Positions 25,433 through 34,651 are shown, counted from the first letter of the stretch. The stretch is 64,000 nt of DNA from Terrimesophilobacter mesophilus (GCF_014200375.1 NZ_JACHBP010000001.1:2108001-2172000); one strand, 5' to 3'. A program made the numbers and translations. Notes: a model not told the origin generated them from the letters alone.

Positions 25433-26920
25433 TCAGCGCAGCCACGCCTCGACGTCGTCCGCGGTGCGGGGGATGCCGACCGAGAGGTTCTCCGCGCCAT
25501 CCGCGGTCACGAGGATGTTGTCCTCGATCCGCACGCCGATCCCGCGGAACTCCACCGGCACCGTGAGATCGTCGGGCTGGAAGTAGAGTCCCGGCTCGAT
25601 CGTGAACACCATGCCGGCTTCGACGACCCCGTCCATGTACATGTCGCGGCGCGCTTCGGCGCAGTCGTGCACGTCGATGCCGAGGTGATGGCTCGTTCCA
25701 TGGACCATGTAGCGGCGGTGGTACTGCGCATCGGGTGCCATCGAGTCCTCCGCACTGACCGGCAGCAGGCCCCACTCCGCGGTCCGACGCGCGATGACCT
25801 GCATGGCCGCCGCGTGGATCTCGCGGAACACGATGCCGGGCTTCACGATCGCGAAGGCGGCATCCGCTGCCTCGAGCACCGCGTCGTAGATCTTGCGCTG
25901 CGTCGGGGTGAACGTCCCGCTCACCGGCAGGGTGCGGGTGATGTCCGCCGTGTAGTAGCTGTCGAGCTCGATGCCGGCGTCCAGGAGGATGAGGTCTCCC
26001 TCGTTGACCGGCCCGTTGTTGCGCGTCCAGTGCAGAATGCACGCGTGCGCACCGGATGCGGCGATCGTGTCGTAGCCGACCGTGTTGCCGTCCGCGCGGG
26101 CCCTCCGGTTGAACGTGCCCTCGACGAGCCGCTCGCCCTTCGCGTGGGCGAGGATGGCCGGGCGGTAGCCGATCACGTCGTCGAATCCGAGTTTGGTGGC
26201 GGCGACCGCCTTGCGCATCTGGTCGATCTCGTAGTCGTCCTTGACGAGGCGCAGTTCGGAGAGGTCGCGCGCGAGGGCGTCGTCGCCGCTTTGCTCGACC
26301 GATTCGGCTCCCGCCGTGTCGGCTTCGGCCCACATCAGGCGCCGCCCGTCCACCTGGTCCGTCAACTCGCGGTCGGCGTCCCTCACGATGAGCGTGTTCG
26401 AGTCCACGGAGTCGAGCACAGCATCGAGCTCGGCGATGCCCTTCGTCTCGAGGGCGAGATCGCCGGCGACCTGGGCGAGAGACGGCCGCGGGCCGATCCA
26501 GAACTCGCCGATCGCCGGGTTCGCGTAGAACTCGTCGGAGTCGCGTCCGGCACGCTCCCGGAAGTACAGGGTGGAGGAGTGCCCGTCGGTTGTCGGTTCG
26601 AGCACGAGCACGGCATCCGGCTCGGAGTCGGAACCCCAGCCCGTGAGGTGCGCGAACGCCGAATGCGCCCGGTACGGGTAGTCGGTGTCGTTGGAGCGCA
26701 CTTTGGCGGCGCCGGCCGGAATGATGAGGCGCTTGCCCTGGTACATGGACGAGATACGTGCTCGGCGCTCCGCTGCGAACCTCGCCTGCTCTCTCGCCGG
26801 AGGAACAGTATCCGTGCGGTCCGCCCAGTTTCCGGCGATGTAGTCCTTGAAGCTGTCGGAGACGGGAGTGGTGGAACGGTTGCTGGTGGCGCGTGGCGCC
26901 GGTGTGGTTGATTCGGCCAT
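25433..26920 (-). CDS. pepP: Xaa-Pro aminopeptidase (aminopeptidase P)
   Basis: The 495-residue M24B metallopeptidase has an N-terminal AMP_N domain and a pita-bread catalytic domain. The dimetal ligands are visible: the two Asp of LLDAGIELDSYYTADITR, His in HGTSHHLGIDVHD, Glu in FTIEPGLYF and Glu in GVRIEDNILV. It removes N-terminal residues preceding proline. I use the ATG giving MAESTTPAP, with AGGAGC upstream, in preference to the longer frame. It ends next to a GC-rich CCCAG-repeat spacer and starts ten bases after the EEP-family gene. Confidence 0.95.
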   Translation of the reverse strand: MAESTTPAPRATSNRSTTPVSDSFKDYIAGNWADRTDTVPPAREQARFAAERRARISSMYQGKRLIIPAGAAKVRSNDTDYPYRAHSAFAHLTGWGSDSEPDAVLVLEPTTDGHSSTLYFRERAGRDSDEFYANPAIGEFWIGPRPSLAQVAGDLALETKGIAELDAVLDSVDSNTLIVRDADRELTDQVDGRRLMWAEADTAGAESVEQSGDDALARDLSELRLVKDDYEIDQMRKAVAATKLGFDDVIGYRPAILAHAKGERLVEGTFNRRARADGNTVGYDTIAASGAHACILHWTRNNGPVNEGDLILLDAGIELDSYYTADITRTLPVSGTFTPTQRKIYDAVLEAADAAFAIVKPGIVFREIHAAAMQVIARRTAEWGLLPVSAEDSMAPDAQYHRRYMVHGTSHHLGIDVHDCAEARRDMYMDGVVEAGMVFTIEPGLYFQPDDLTVPVEFRGIGVRIEDNILVTADGAENLSVGIPRTADDVEAWLR

Positions 26921-26930
26921 GCTCCTATTC

Positions 26931-27944
26931 TCACCCCCGCGGGGACAACTGCACCACGATAGGCCGATGATCGCTGCCGGCACGATCTTCCGAACCGATG
27001 ACCCGCATCCCCGTCACGCGCCACTCGCGCGTCGCCATGACATGGTCGATGGGCGCGCCGAGCAGCGCCGGCAGTGCGGTCGGCCACGTCCCGACGGCCG
27101 CGTTCCCCGTCTCTGCGCCAGCGTCGAAACAGTTGCCGATCGCAGCCCCATCCCTCGTCGCGAGTCCCTGGAAGTGATCGAGGGTCGAGTTGAAGTCGCC
27201 GGCCATGATGACATTCGTCCCTGAGCACGCGCGCGACAACCAGGTGAGATCGAGTTTCCACCGGTTCAGTTCGCTCGGGATGGGCGCGACCGTGTGCACC
27301 GCGATGATGGTGGGGCCCGTCCCGTCCACCGGCGTCGCCACGACGGTTGGCAGCACGTTCGTCGTGCGATGGTCGGTGTCGACGTGGTATTCGCCCAGGG
27401 TGACGCTCGTCAGGAGCGACGTGCTTCGCGCCTTGGAGATGAGGTCGTAGTGGAAGGTGTGCGCCCACATCGGACGCCCGCCCGCCCTCATGAGTTCCGC
27501 CACCTCGGTCGCGGTCTCCCTCGTCGTCTCGGGGAGCGACACGATGTCGGCGCCGGTCGCGAGTGCCAGCTTCGCGATCGCGTGGGAGCCCGGCGCGTCT
27601 CCGAGGGTGTTCCACGAGAGCACCGTGATGTCTCCGGCGCCCCGGGGCTCGAACGTCGTATCGCCCACTCCTCGATGGGCGAGGATGCTCGCAGAGGCGA
27701 CGACGAATGCGGCGAGGATCAACGCCAACAGTGTGAGCAGGCCCCGCCCGCGACGGAAGATCAGCGCCACGACCACGAGACCCGTGATGACGACGACGGC
27801 GCAGGCGATGGCGAGCCCGCGGAGCGAGACGAGCTGCGCGGCGATCGGCAGGCGCTGGACACCGAAGAACTGCGGCCACACCGCGACGGCGGCTGCGGCG
27901 GCGGCGCCGAGAACGAGGACGGCAACGACGATACGGCGGAACAT
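26931..27944 (-). CDS. Membrane-anchored endonuclease/exonuclease/phosphatase (EEP) family hydrolase
   Basis: The 337-residue protein has three N-terminal membrane helices (about residues 5-25, 42-62, 68-88) and an EEP domain placed outside the membrane. Conserved pieces are LSWNTLG, LPETT, AGDFNSTLDH, APIDHVMAT and GSDHRPI, the metal and catalytic residues of the DNase I/sphingomyelinase fold. Relatives include secreted nucleases and phospholipid phosphodiesterases, so the substrate is open. pepP follows ten bases after its stop, so the two may form an operon. Confidence 0.87.
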   Translation of the reverse strand: MFRRIVVAVLVLGAAAAAAVAVWPQFFGVQRLPIAAQLVSLRGLAIACAVVVITGLVVVALIFRRGRGLLTLLALILAAFVVASASILAHRGVGDTTFEPRGAGDITVLSWNTLGDAPGSHAIAKLALATGADIVSLPETTRETATEVAELMRAGGRPMWAHTFHYDLISKARSTSLLTSVTLGEYHVDTDHRTTNVLPTVVATPVDGTGPTIIAVHTVAPIPSELNRWKLDLTWLSRACSGTNVIMAGDFNSTLDHFQGLATRDGAAIGNCFDAGAETGNAAVGTWPTALPALLGAPIDHVMATREWRVTGMRVIGSEDRAGSDHRPIVVQLSPRG

Positions 27945-27975
27945 GGTGAGGTGAGCCTAACCGCTGCACCCGGAA

Positions 27976-27981
27976 TAGAGT
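27976..27981 (+). promoter_or_regulatory. -10 box of the PHP gene, leaderless layout
   Basis: TAGAGT is followed by TGCAGG and the ATG, six bases apart. AGG is too close to the ATG to act as a ribosome-binding site. Confidence 0.5.
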
Positions 27982-27987
27982 TGCAGG

Positions 27988-28839
27988 ATGGCCGGACCCA
28001 TCGACCTCCACACCCACAGCACGGTTTCCGACGGCACGGAGTCTCCGTCAGAACTCGTGCGGGCCGCCGACACGGCCGGACTCGGAACGCTCGCCATCAC
28101 CGACCACGATTCGACGGCGGGATGGGACGAGGCCTTCGCCGCGGCCGCGGGCACGGGCCTCACGGTCGTGCCCGGCATGGAGCTGAGCGCTCGACACGGC
28201 TGGGTGAGCGTGCACGTGCTCGCGTACCTCGTCGACCCTGACAACCCCGAATTGCGCGAAGAGACCCTCAAGATCCGCGAGGCCAGGCTCACCAGGGCGG
28301 AGGCGATCGTGTCACGGCTCGCGGCCGACTACGACATCGAGTGGTCGGATGTCCTCGCCCAGACGACGCACGGGGCGACGGTGGGTCGTCCGCACATCGC
28401 GGATGCGCTCGTCGCGCGGGGGGCTGCGGTCGACAGGAGCGCGGCGTTCCGCGACATCCTGCATCCGAAATTCGGGTATTACGAACCGCACTACGCTCCT
28501 GAACCGCTCGAGGCGATCCGGCTTGTCCTGGCCGCCGGCGGTGTGCCGGTCCTGGCGCATCCGGGCACGCGAGGCATCGACAATGTCATCGCGGAGGAGA
28601 ATCTCGCCGCGCTCGTGGACGCCGGGCTCTTCGGTCTGGAGATCCACCACAGGGAGAACACCCCGGATGCCATGGGACGCCTTTTCGAGTACGCGGACCG
28701 TTTCAGACTCGTGGTGACCGGGTCGAGTGACTATCACGGCGCAGGGAAGCCGAACCGGCTCGGTGAGAACACGACCGAACCAGAGGTTCTCGCGCGCATC
28801 CTCTCCGCAGGTGCCGGTTCGGCCCCGTTCGTCGGATAG
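27988..28839 (+). CDS. PHP-domain phosphoesterase (RNase AM/TrpH-like)
   Basis: The 283-residue protein opens with PIDLHTHSTVSDGTESP and continues with ITDHDSTAGW, GMELSA, HVLAYLVD, PVLAHPGTR and the late GSSDYHG, the four metal-binding motifs of PHP phosphoesterases. Closest by pattern are YciV/RNase AM-like 5'-3' exoribonuclease or 3',5'-bisphosphate nucleotidase proteins. It is a cytoplasmic single gene with a leaderless-type promoter. Confidence 0.9.
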   Translation: MAGPIDLHTHSTVSDGTESPSELVRAADTAGLGTLAITDHDSTAGWDEAFAAAAGTGLTVVPGMELSARHGWVSVHVLAYLVDPDNPELREETLKIREARLTRAEAIVSRLAADYDIEWSDVLAQTTHGATVGRPHIADALVARGAAVDRSAAFRDILHPKFGYYEPHYAPEPLEAIRLVLAAGGVPVLAHPGTRGIDNVIAEENLAALVDAGLFGLEIHHRENTPDAMGRLFEYADRFRLVVTGSSDYHGAGKPNRLGENTTEPEVLARILSAGAGSAPFVG

Positions 28840-28848
28840 CCCTCGCCG

Positions 28849-29559
28849 CTACCTCACGATCGCGGTGCGCAGGATGAGCCACATCCCGATCGATGAGAGC
28901 AGGATCACGACGGCGGCCAGGACGGCGAGCCACCACACCTGGAACGCGGCGATGATGGTCGGCGCCGCCGGCAGGATCACGATGAGCGCCACGATGATGA
29001 CGATGGCGAGTCCAACGCCGATGAACTGGGGCCCACGCCCGCCGAAGCGGATCCAGGACGCGCCGAAGACGCCGCCGATCGTCAGCATCGACAGGGTGCT
29101 GAGGAACACGATCGGTATCAGTCGGGTGAGGTCCCCTGCGCCGAGGACCGCGATGTCGAAGATGTAGAAGTTCGAGAACCAATGGTCGGTGGCGAGCTCG
29201 ATGAGGGTGAGCACCGTCATGATGGCGGTCAGGTACGCCGAAGCGATGACGGCCCACAGGAGCGTGCCGCCCACGAACGATCGCCTCGTCGAGCCGAGGG
29301 TGAGCGCGAACGGGAACGTCGTGGCCACGGACTGCACCCCGAGATACACCAGGAAACCGGGCAGAGCGTAGGCCATCCCGGGGTTCAACTGGGATCCCGC
29401 GATCCAGTCGGCCGAGCCCGGCACTCCGCCGGAGCGGAGGAACAGCAGGGAGATCAGCACCGAGATCAGGGCGACGGTTCCGGTGATGTAGAGCGGGACC
29501 AGAAAGGTGATCTCTCGCTTGTTGAGGTGGAGTCTCGTCGTGGGCATGATGGCGGTCAT
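28849..29559 (-). CDS. ABC transporter permease-type membrane protein
   Basis: A 236-residue protein with six predicted membrane helices and no soluble domain, of the ABC-2-like permease kind. The last four bases of the ATPase gene overlap its start (ATGA), and a GntR regulator heads the operon. This gives the three-gene layout of small YtrA-controlled exporters that often respond to cell-wall antibiotics or peptides. The substrate is unknown. Confidence 0.8.
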   Translation of the reverse strand: MTAIMPTTRLHLNKREITFLVPLYITGTVALISVLISLLFLRSGGVPGSADWIAGSQLNPGMAYALPGFLVYLGVQSVATTFPFALTLGSTRRSFVGGTLLWAVIASAYLTAIMTVLTLIELATDHWFSNFYIFDIAVLGAGDLTRLIPIVFLSTLSMLTIGGVFGASWIRFGGRGPQFIGVGLAIVIIVALIVILPAAPTIIAAFQVWWLAVLAAVVILLSSIGMWLILRTAIVR

Positions 29560-30461
29560 ACTCGTATCGCTTTCTTCAGTTCGAGGGGTTCAGGGGTTTC
29601 GGCGCCGTGTGCGGAGACCAGGTCCTGCAGCGTTGCGCGCGCGACCTGCACCCCCAGCTCGTCGGCCAGGGCTCGGAGGGAGTCGTCTGCCGCTCCTGCG
29701 GCCGTGACGGAGGTCATGGCGCCCATCGTGTGGGATTCCAGCACCGGGCGACCGGAGAGGACGCGATCGACGGCATCCGTGTTGCCGCTCAGCAGCACCA
29801 CCGAGTCGCGGGCGGCCTCGGTCTCGTCGTCGACGACGACCTTGCCATGGTCGAGGATGACCACGCGGTCCAGGAGGGACGCGGATTCCTCGATGAGGTG
29901 GGTCGAGAGCACGATGGTTCTGGGTTGTGCAGCGATCTCGCGCAGGAGGATGGTGTGGAAGAGGCTTCGTGCCGTGACATCCAGCCCGAGGTACGGTTCG
30001 TCGAGGAGCGTGACGGGTGCGCGCGAGGCGAGCCCGAGCACGATCGCCACCGAGGAGAGCTGGCCCCTCGAGAGCTTCTTGAGCGGGGTCTTCGCGGGAA
30101 TCCGGAGCCCGTCGACGAGCTCGTCGGCGACGTCGGCGTCCCAGTTCGGTGCGAAGGCGGGCGCGATGCGCAGGACGTGGTGCAGCCGGTAGTCGTCCGG
30201 GTATCTCTGGTTGTCTCGCACATAGATGATCTGGCGGAGTGTGGGGCCGTGCTCGAACGGCGTGTGGCCGAGCACGGCGATCCTGCCCTCGGATGCGCGA
30301 TCCTGCCCGGCGATGATGGACATCAGCGTGGTCTTCCCTGCGCCGTTCCTTCCGAGCAGTCCGACGAGGGAGTGCTCCGGCATCGCGATGCTCACGTCGT
30401 CGAGTGCCGTTACTCGCCCGAATCTGCGGCTGACGCCTCGGATGTCTATGGCGGTGGTCAT
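29556..30461 (-). CDS. ABC transporter ATP-binding protein
   Basis: The 301-residue ATPase has Walker A GRNGAGKTT (residues 37-45), the signature LSRGQ (130-134) in place of LSGGQ, Walker B TLLDEP (151-156) and the H-loop STHLIEE. A C-terminal extension of about 80 residues follows the ATPase domain, as in drug- or peptide-exporting DrrA/BcrA-like members. It is overlapped at both ends by its operon partners. Confidence 0.93.
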   Translation of the reverse strand: MTTAIDIRGVSRRFGRVTALDDVSIAMPEHSLVGLLGRNGAGKTTLMSIIAGQDRASEGRIAVLGHTPFEHGPTLRQIIYVRDNQRYPDDYRLHHVLRIAPAFAPNWDADVADELVDGLRIPAKTPLKKLSRGQLSSVAIVLGLASRAPVTLLDEPYLGLDVTARSLFHTILLREIAAQPRTIVLSTHLIEESASLLDRVVILDHGKVVVDDETEAARDSVVLLSGNTDAVDRVLSGRPVLESHTMGAMTSVTAAGAADDSLRALADELGVQVARATLQDLVSAHGAETPEPLELKKAIRV

Positions 30462-30817
30462 GACGGGTCCTTCTCCTTGATCATGTCGGCGAGCTCGTCG
30501 CGGTCGATGCCGAGAAGCTCGGCCTCGTGCAACAGTGGCGCGACGTGCTGTTGTCTGAACGCGGCCCTGCGCTCGGCGAGCAGGTGCTCTCGAGCGCCCG
30601 GGGCGACGAACATCCCGATGCCGCGTTTCTTGTAGAGCACACCCTGGTCGACGAGCATCGTGATGCCCTTCGCCGAGGTGATGGGGCTCATTCGGTAGAA
30701 GATGGCGAAGTCATGCGTGGAGGGGATGCCGGCATCCTCGGCGTAGGTGCCGTTGATGATGTCCTCTGCCACGCGCTGTGCGAGTTGCAGGAAGATCGGT
30801 CCCTCTCCGGACAGCAT
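30458..30817 (-). CDS. GntR-family regulator, YtrA subfamily
   Basis: The 119-residue protein has an N-terminal winged helix (PIFLQLAQRVAEDIINGTYAEDAGIPSTHDFA, with the recognition helix in SPITSAKGITMLVDQGVLYKKRGIGMFV) and a short C-terminal helical tail, the size of YtrA-type regulators. It probably represses its own operon through the palindrome just upstream and is released when the transported compound is present. The ATG has AGGTGG upstream. Confidence 0.9.
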   Translation of the reverse strand: MLSGEGPIFLQLAQRVAEDIINGTYAEDAGIPSTHDFAIFYRMSPITSAKGITMLVDQGVLYKKRGIGMFVAPGAREHLLAERRAAFRQQHVAPLLHEAELLGIDRDELADMIKEKDPS

Positions 30818-30826
30818 GTCACCACC

Positions 30827-30856
30827 TTAGGTTCTATAGTGCACTAGTTAACCTAA
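30827..30856. promoter_or_regulatory. Operator-like palindrome upstream of the gntR operon
   Basis: An outer inverted repeat TTAGGTT/AACCTAA encloses the perfect palindrome TAGTGCACTA (30837-30846). It lies 10-39 bases ahead of the regulator ATG and overlaps a TATAGA -10 candidate on the minus strand, the position expected for an autorepressor site. Confidence 0.65.
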
Positions 30857-30904
30857 GTACCGTTCGGTGAAATGTCAAATACGACCCGATGCAGCGCTGA
30901 AATC

Positions 30905-30938
30905 GGCGCAGAGGAGCACCACAAAGCTCCTCTGCGCC
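30905..30938 (-). terminator. Hairpin terminator after the LAxTG protein gene
   Basis: GGCGCAGAGGAGC pairs perfectly over 13 bases with GCTCCTCTGCGCC around an eight-base loop. It begins 15 bases past the stop of the minus-strand surface-protein gene. No long U-tract follows. Confidence 0.75.
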
Positions 30939-30953
30939 ATGGTCAGCGGACGG

Positions 30954-32075
30954 TCAGCCGAGTTGGGCCCGCCGCCGGCGGCTGCCGATGAGCACGACTC
31001 CGCCGAGAATCAGCAGGAGGATGCCACCCGCGATCAGTGTTCCGGATTCTGCACCGGTCGCAGCCAGTTCCGGGGCAGCCGCGATCACAGAGATCTGGAT
31101 TCCCTGGGCGTTCGAACCCTCGCCCTCGCCGCCACCCGGGGCGGAGACATAGTGGTCGAGAACGCCCGTGTGGTAGTAGAAGCTGTCGTCGTCGAACGTC
31201 ACGTAGTAGGTGCCGACGTCGGGCTTGCTGGGCAGCACGACACTGACGGAGACGTTGCCGGCCGAGTCCACAATGAACGAGCTCGTGTCTTCGAAGACGG
31301 TGGTCCCATTGTGGTCGACGATGAAGATGTACGCGTCAACTCCTGGGAACCAGTTCGTGCCGCTCAAAGTCAGGCCCTGGCCGGCGGTACTGAAGGCGTC
31401 CTGGGTGATCGGATTCGGCGAGATGGTACGGGTGGGGGGCAGGCCGAAGCTGCTGCCCTGGGTGCCCCAGGAGATCCCGTTGATGGTCGTCGTCTGGCCG
31501 GCCGCGACGAAGAATCCGTACGCGAGCAGTTGCGGCGCTTCTCCTGCGTACAGTGCGTCGGCGAGGTCGCTGAAGGACGCAGTCGCGCCTGCCGCGTAGC
31601 TGCCGAGCGCCTGGCTGGTGATCCAGGGATCGCCGGTGCTGACGCTTCCTGCGGTGGCGGGACGGAGAGTGGTGAACCCGGTGTCCGACGTTCCCTCGGC
31701 GAAGAAGGCGAGCTGGAAGAACCACTCTCCGTTCTGGGCGAAGATGTTTGCGTTCTGCACGACACTCGCCAACTCACCGGCGTCGACCGGGGTGGTGACA
31801 TTCTGATTGAGGATCTGCACGTCGCCGGAGGCGGGATCGTTGAGCACGAGACCGGTGTTCGTGAACTGGTGCGGACCCTCCGTCCCGGAGACGTCGCCGA
31901 AGAACCAGTCGACCCCTGTCGGGTATCCGCCGCTCTCCACGCCGAAATCGCTGGCGCCATAGAACGTGGCGTAATCCACCGTGGTCGATGCGGACGCCGG
32001 TCCTGCGCTCAGCAGCGACCCGCCGGCCAGGAGGGCGGAGGCGGCGGCCAGGGACAGAAACTTGGACGTTCTCAT
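30954..32075 (-). CDS. Secreted surface protein with class E sortase signal LAATG
   Basis: The 373-residue protein has an N-terminal signal peptide with likely cleavage after PASAS (about residue 30), a large extracellular region rich in Thr/Ser/Gly/aromatic residues, and a cell-wall sorting tail: LAATG at 337-341, a hydrophobic helix and RRRR near the end. LAxTG is the motif of actinobacterial class E sortases. Residues 220-310 (LSGTNWFPGVDAYIF, DVGTYYVTFDDDSFYY) look like an Ig-type beta domain. The ligand is unknown. The ATG giving MRTSKFLSL has GGGAGC upstream. No sortase gene is in the window. Confidence 0.8.
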   Translation of the reverse strand: MRTSKFLSLAAASALLAGGSLLSAGPASASTTVDYATFYGASDFGVESGGYPTGVDWFFGDVSGTEGPHQFTNTGLVLNDPASGDVQILNQNVTTPVDAGELASVVQNANIFAQNGEWFFQLAFFAEGTSDTGFTTLRPATAGSVSTGDPWITSQALGSYAAGATASFSDLADALYAGEAPQLLAYGFFVAAGQTTTINGISWGTQGSSFGLPPTRTISPNPITQDAFSTAGQGLTLSGTNWFPGVDAYIFIVDHNGTTVFEDTSSFIVDSAGNVSVSVVLPSKPDVGTYYVTFDDDSFYYHTGVLDHYVSAPGGGEGEGSNAQGIQISVIAAAPELAATGAESGTLIAGGILLLILGGVVLIGSRRRRAQLG

Positions 32076-32184
32076 CGGTGCTCCCGAAATCGACATGGAC
32101 GTGAGGATGCTTAGCGTACTACGAGTGTCGCGTCAGACCACGAGAATGTGTACCGACGCGAGCAGACGCCCGCGCCGGACCCGG

Positions 32185-33678
32185 TCAAGCGGCGGGGGGA
32201 GTGGTTCCCGTACTCGGGCGACGCGTACGATTGCGGCGGCGCCGCGAAGGGCCGGAGCCGTCGTGCGTGCCCGCGCCTGCCGGCCTCTGGGCGCCCGCGG
32301 CCTGCTGCGAGTCCGTGGCGTCCACGGGGCGGCCCGCCCGCGACCTCGTGCGTTCGCGATCACCCGTCCGAGGGACGCCGTGGGATGCTGCCGTCCCGTC
32401 GGGTCCACCCCGTCCGCCACCGCGCTGGCCGCCCTGCCGCGTGCTGCCGTGTCCGGCGGTCGCCGAGCGGGGCTCGCGTTCGCGGGCCGGTCCGGCCGAC
32501 TTCAGCCGACCCTTCGCATCCGTCGGGATGTCGAGATCCGAATACAGGTGAGGGGAGGAGGAGTACGTCTCGACCGGTTCGGGGATGCCCATCTCGAGCG
32601 CGCGGTTGATGAGCCCCCACTTGTGCATGTCGTCCCAGTCGACGAAGGTCACCGCGATCCCGGTCTTGCCGGCGCGACCGGTTCTTCCTGCACGGTGCAG
32701 GTAGGCGTCGTGGTCCTCGGGAATGGTGTGGTTGATCACGTGGGTGACGTCGAGCACGTCGATGCCACGTGCCGCGACATCCGTGGCGATGAGGATGTCC
32801 TTCTTCCCGGCCTTGAACGCGGCCATCGCGCGCTCCCGCTGCTCCTGGTTCAGATCGCCGTGGACGGCCGCGGCGTTGAAGCCGCGGTCATTCAGCTCCT
32901 CGACGAGTTTTGCCGCCGCACGCTTGGTGCGCGTGAAGATCACGGTCTTGCCCCTGCCCTCTGCCTGCAGGATGCGCGTGATGACCTCGTCCTTGTCGAG
33001 CGCGTGCGCGCGATAGACGATGTGCTTGATGTTCGCCTGCGTGAGGCCCTCGTCGGGGTCGGTGGCCCGGATGTGGATGGGCCGGTTCATGAAGCGACGC
33101 GCGAGGGCGACGATCGGGCCCGGCATCGTCGCGGAGAACAGCATGGTGTGACGTGCGGGCGGTGTCTGCGCGAACAGCTTCTCGATGTCGGAGAGGAACC
33201 CGAGGTCGAGCATCTTGTCCGCCTCGTCGAGCACCATGACCTTGACATGGGCGAGCGAAAGCATCCGCTGGCTGGCCAGGTCGAGGAGGCGGCCTGGTGT
33301 GCCGACGACGACCTGCGCGCCGGCCTTCAACTGTTCGATCTGCCCTTCATAGGCCTTTCCGCCGTAGATCGCGACGACCTGGGTGGAACGGTTCGAGGAC
33401 GCCGTGACCAGGTCTTCCGCGACCTGCACGCACAGTTCGCGCGTCGGTACGACGACGAGCGCCTTGACGCCCGGTTCGGGGTCTTGGCCGAGCTCCTGAA
33501 GGAGCGGGAGGCCGAACCCGAAGGTCTTGCCCGTTCCGGTCTTGGCCTGGCCGATGATGTCCTGCCCGCTCAATCCGAGGGGGATCGTCTGGGACTGGAT
33601 GGGAAATGGTTCGAGGATGCCCTTGGCGGCGAGAGCGTCGACCATGTCCTGGTCGACGCCGAGATCTGAGAATGTCAA
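32185..33678 (-). CDS. DEAD-box RNA helicase, RhlE-like
   Basis: A 497-residue helicase with a Q motif (PFPIQSQ), Walker A AKTGTGKT (45-52), PTREL, DEAD (151-154), SAT (182-184), and HRAGRTGR in the second RecA domain. The last 100 or so residues are an Arg/Gly/Ser/Thr-rich tail, probably RNA-binding. It is likely involved in rRNA or mRNA remodelling. No ATG or GTG fits the conserved N-terminus; the TTG before ACATTCTCAGATCTC gives the usual MTFSDLGV start with AGGG upstream. It is divergent from the ferritin-like gene, as in mycobacteria. Confidence 0.9.
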   Translation of the reverse strand: MTFSDLGVDQDMVDALAAKGILEPFPIQSQTIPLGLSGQDIIGQAKTGTGKTFGFGLPLLQELGQDPEPGVKALVVVPTRELCVQVAEDLVTASSNRSTQVVAIYGGKAYEGQIEQLKAGAQVVVGTPGRLLDLASQRMLSLAHVKVMVLDEADKMLDLGFLSDIEKLFAQTPPARHTMLFSATMPGPIVALARRFMNRPIHIRATDPDEGLTQANIKHIVYRAHALDKDEVITRILQAEGRGKTVIFTRTKRAAAKLVEELNDRGFNAAAVHGDLNQEQRERAMAAFKAGKKDILIATDVAARGIDVLDVTHVINHTIPEDHDAYLHRAGRTGRAGKTGIAVTFVDWDDMHKWGLINRALEMGIPEPVETYSSSPHLYSDLDIPTDAKGRLKSAGPAREREPRSATAGHGSTRQGGQRGGGRGGPDGTAASHGVPRTGDRERTRSRAGRPVDATDSQQAAGAQRPAGAGTHDGSGPSRRRRNRTRRPSTGTTPPAA

Positions 33679-33860
33679 GTTGTGAAGCCCTGTCTTGGGT
33701 GGTGAGGTTACGCCCGTTCTCTCCCAGGGCGCAGGGCCCCGCCAGTGTGGGGGCCGATACCAGTTTAGAGGAGCGGGAGGCGGCAACCTGCCAATCGGCC
33801 CCGGCCCGTCGGATTCTGGACTCAGTCGGCGCACCCAGCCGGCTCGCGAGGCGGCGACGC

Positions 33861-33866
33861 TAGGCT
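33861..33866 (+). promoter_or_regulatory. -10 box of the ferritin-like gene, leaderless layout
   Basis: TAGGCT, six bases, then the GTG at 33873. There is no ribosome-binding site. Confidence 0.55.
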
Positions 33867-33872
33867 GTATTC

Positions 33873-34595
33873 GTGGTCACCCTGTTCCCCCGTCGCAAGA
33901 AACGGCCCTCTCCGACGAGGCACCGCTCGCGACGTCCGAACCCTGACCAGGTCGTCAATCGGGTCGGACTCAGCGAACTCACGCCAGAGTTTCCGCGATT
34001 CCTCGGCCAGGCCGCGTACCTGCAGTTGTCGTTCTTCGAAAACCTGTCCCGCGCGGTGACCGGTGCGCCGACGACCGCATCGAAGGAGGCCCTGAGCAAG
34101 GTGGCTGCAATCGCTCTCGCCCGTCACCACGCCCTTGTCGCCGAGCTCGAGAAGCTGGGCAGGGATCCGAGCGAGGCGATGGAGCCGTTCGTCGCCGAGA
34201 TCGACGCGTTCCAGGTTCGAACCCGGGGCAGCGACTGGTCGGAGACACTTCTCGCGTACTACGTGGAATCCGGCATCCTGGACGACGGATTCGTCAATAT
34301 CGCGGAAGGATTCGACCGCGAGCAGGCGGAGCGCATCGCCGAGCTCCTCGACGACGACGAGCCGAGCACATTGATTTCCGGCCAGCTGCGCGCGGCGATC
34401 GGGGAGAACCCGCGACTCGCATCCCGGCTCGCGCTCTACGGGCGCCGCCTCGTCGGCGACGTGCTGCTTCTCGCCCGATCCGGTCTTGATCTTCCCGAGG
34501 ACACCGCACCGGATGACGAGCGCCTCGAACCGGTGCTCACCGAACTCATAGCCGATCACACCAGACGGATGGACGACCTCGGACTCACCGCCTGA
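33873..34595 (+). CDS. Ferritin-like-fold protein (MiaE/Rv3210c-like)
   Basis: The 240-residue helical protein begins with a basic segment (RRKKRPSPTRHRSRR). It then shows helices with Glu/His positions such as FFENLSRAV, ARHHALVAELEKLG and a late DHTRRMDDLG, consistent with a four-helix ferritin-like bundle. The mycobacterial homologue next to rhlE is annotated ferritin-like. Whether it binds a di-iron centre or acts as a tRNA hydroxylase is not settled by sequence. The GTG start is six bases from a -10 box. Confidence 0.75.
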   Translation: MVTLFPRRKKRPSPTRHRSRRPNPDQVVNRVGLSELTPEFPRFLGQAAYLQLSFFENLSRAVTGAPTTASKEALSKVAAIALARHHALVAELEKLGRDPSEAMEPFVAEIDAFQVRTRGSDWSETLLAYYVESGILDDGFVNIAEGFDREQAERIAELLDDDEPSTLISGQLRAAIGENPRLASRLALYGRRLVGDVLLLARSGLDLPEDTAPDDERLEPVLTELIADHTRRMDDLGLTA

Positions 34596-34651
34596 TCGCG
34601 ACGAACTCGTCTCGATCGGGGATCCTGCGGTGTCGGCGAGAGGCGACTTGC

